64,000 nucleotides of DNA from NCBI GenBank assembly GCA_947095535.1, contig OX352774.1, forward strand, positions 244,119,825 through 244,183,824, in the 5' to 3' direction. Every line of letters begins with the position of its first letter. Positions within the stretch are counted from its first letter, which is position 1. The stretch is from Poecilobothrus nobilitatus. Taxonomy: Eukaryota; Arthropoda; Insecta; Diptera; Dolichopodidae. Below are positions 63,055 to 64,000 of the stretch, piece after piece. Made by a program: the position numbers and the translations under genes. The notes beneath the pieces were generated by a model. That model was not told where the DNA came from, searched no databases, and was given only the letters and a program-made list of their open reading frames with translations.

Positions 63055-63085
<31 letters not shown>

Positions 63086-64000
63086 AAACACTGTAAAATT
63101 ACCTACATTTGTAAATATATAGAATTACATATGCTCTTTCTTATAGTAATAATTTTTTAAAGGTAGACATGATATGAACCACGCAATTGACGTGAGAGCT
63201 TGAGGTTTGAAATAAAATATAAGAAAAACAAAAATTATTATTAATTGACGTATGCGGTTTTGAAATTGATGAATGTTAGTTGAATTTATATACATATATT
63301 CAAAATATTAATATCAGTGATTATAACCTAAGCAGATTAATTATGGATTTTTTTTATTTCATTTTGAATTTTGAATTTATATTATTATTTATATCAATTC
63401 GTGTCACATTTCAGAGAAAAAACAAAAAGAAAGAAAATAAAAAATAAACAACAAGTTTTTTTTTTTTTATATCAAACTAAAAATTTTCTATCATAAAAAC
63501 CTGTATATGCAGTATACTTATATATAATAACCATATTATCCTTATCTAAATCAATATGTTCCAAAACTATATTTAAAATTTGTTTGAATTTATGATTTAG
63601 ATTTATGATTTTTTTTTTTTTTACCTTCAGGTAGTATTTATTTAAGGTATTATGGATAGGTAAAATAGTTATATTTGAAATTCGAAATTCGAAAAACTAA
63701 ATTGAATTAAATAAAAAATTCAAAGTCAAAATGGGAATAGAAAAGTAGTGCTAGGTTACATATAAATAATTCTTTGAATATCCTTAAAAATTTTTAGTAA
63801 ACTGATGCGATATATTACATGTATTTCATGTGAAATTTGCCAGAATGCAGTAACAATTAAGTAATTAAATGATCTAAAGTATAATACATTCAATGTATAA
63901 CAACAGACAGTCAAAATCAATGTTTAAAACCAGACAATTTTAAATTGAACTGATCCAAAGCTTTATAATAATAATATCATAATAGAATCATATAATAATA
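60801..64000. other. AT-rich intergenic DNA, no gene seen
   Basis: Poly(A)/(T) runs, TATATA clusters (63000-63095) and low-complexity open frames only. Two GTATGGA..ACTGTATAAAC words at 61770 and 61812 form a small direct repeat. Confidence 0.5.

Overview
The window is very AT-rich nuclear DNA from an animal, almost certainly an insect and most likely a fly. The protein-coding exons read cleanly, introns are short with GT..AG ends, and intergenic DNA is packed with poly(A)/poly(T) runs, (AT)n and TACA-type microsatellites and decayed retroelements. The insect call rests on the protein sequences (Mcm6, a long bunched/TSC22 isoform, PCNA) and on repeat style. The order Diptera is an inference, and species cannot be named from the sequence alone.

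Layout. Bases 1-3400 hold Mcm6 on the + strand (four exons, 821 aa), whose third intron carries two identical tRNA-Cys(GCA) genes in the same orientation. A tRNA-Asp(GTC) gene lies just downstream on the - strand. Bases 4972-7527 hold an 851-aa uninterrupted ORF for the long isoform of bunched (TSC22 family), followed by several kb of homopolymer-rich DNA that probably includes its 3' UTR. PCNA (260 aa, two coding exons) lies on the - strand at 14146-15348, with a likely 5' UTR intron and a cluster of E2F-like sites upstream. From about 15.7 to 54.6 kb I see no host protein gene, only microsatellites, decayed LINE pieces, tRNA-derived SINEs, degenerate tandem arrays, and a modular repeat family present in at least five copies. 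At 54629-56560 (- strand) a three-exon gene encodes an unrecognised 578-aa secreted protein, rich in Asn and Cys and heavily N-glycosylatable. The remaining 7.4 kb is again repeat-derived or featureless.

Functional links. Mcm6 and PCNA both act in DNA replication (helicase subunit and sliding clamp) and lie within 15 kb of each other with bunched between them. The PCNA upstream region has the E2F-type sites expected for an S-phase gene; I saw no equivalent cluster in the 155 bases before Mcm6. The linkage may be coincidental.

The most notable non-genic items are: a complete SINE with a perfect 12-bp target-site duplication (19667-19866); a related SINE insertion with an internally triplicated body (50525-51054), also with 12-bp duplications; the modular repeat family (35.3-37.5, 43.2-43.9, 59.9-60.8 and 30.7-31.2 kb); and tRNA genes nested in the Mcm6 intron. 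I found no CRISPR, operon, prophage or bacterial-type system.
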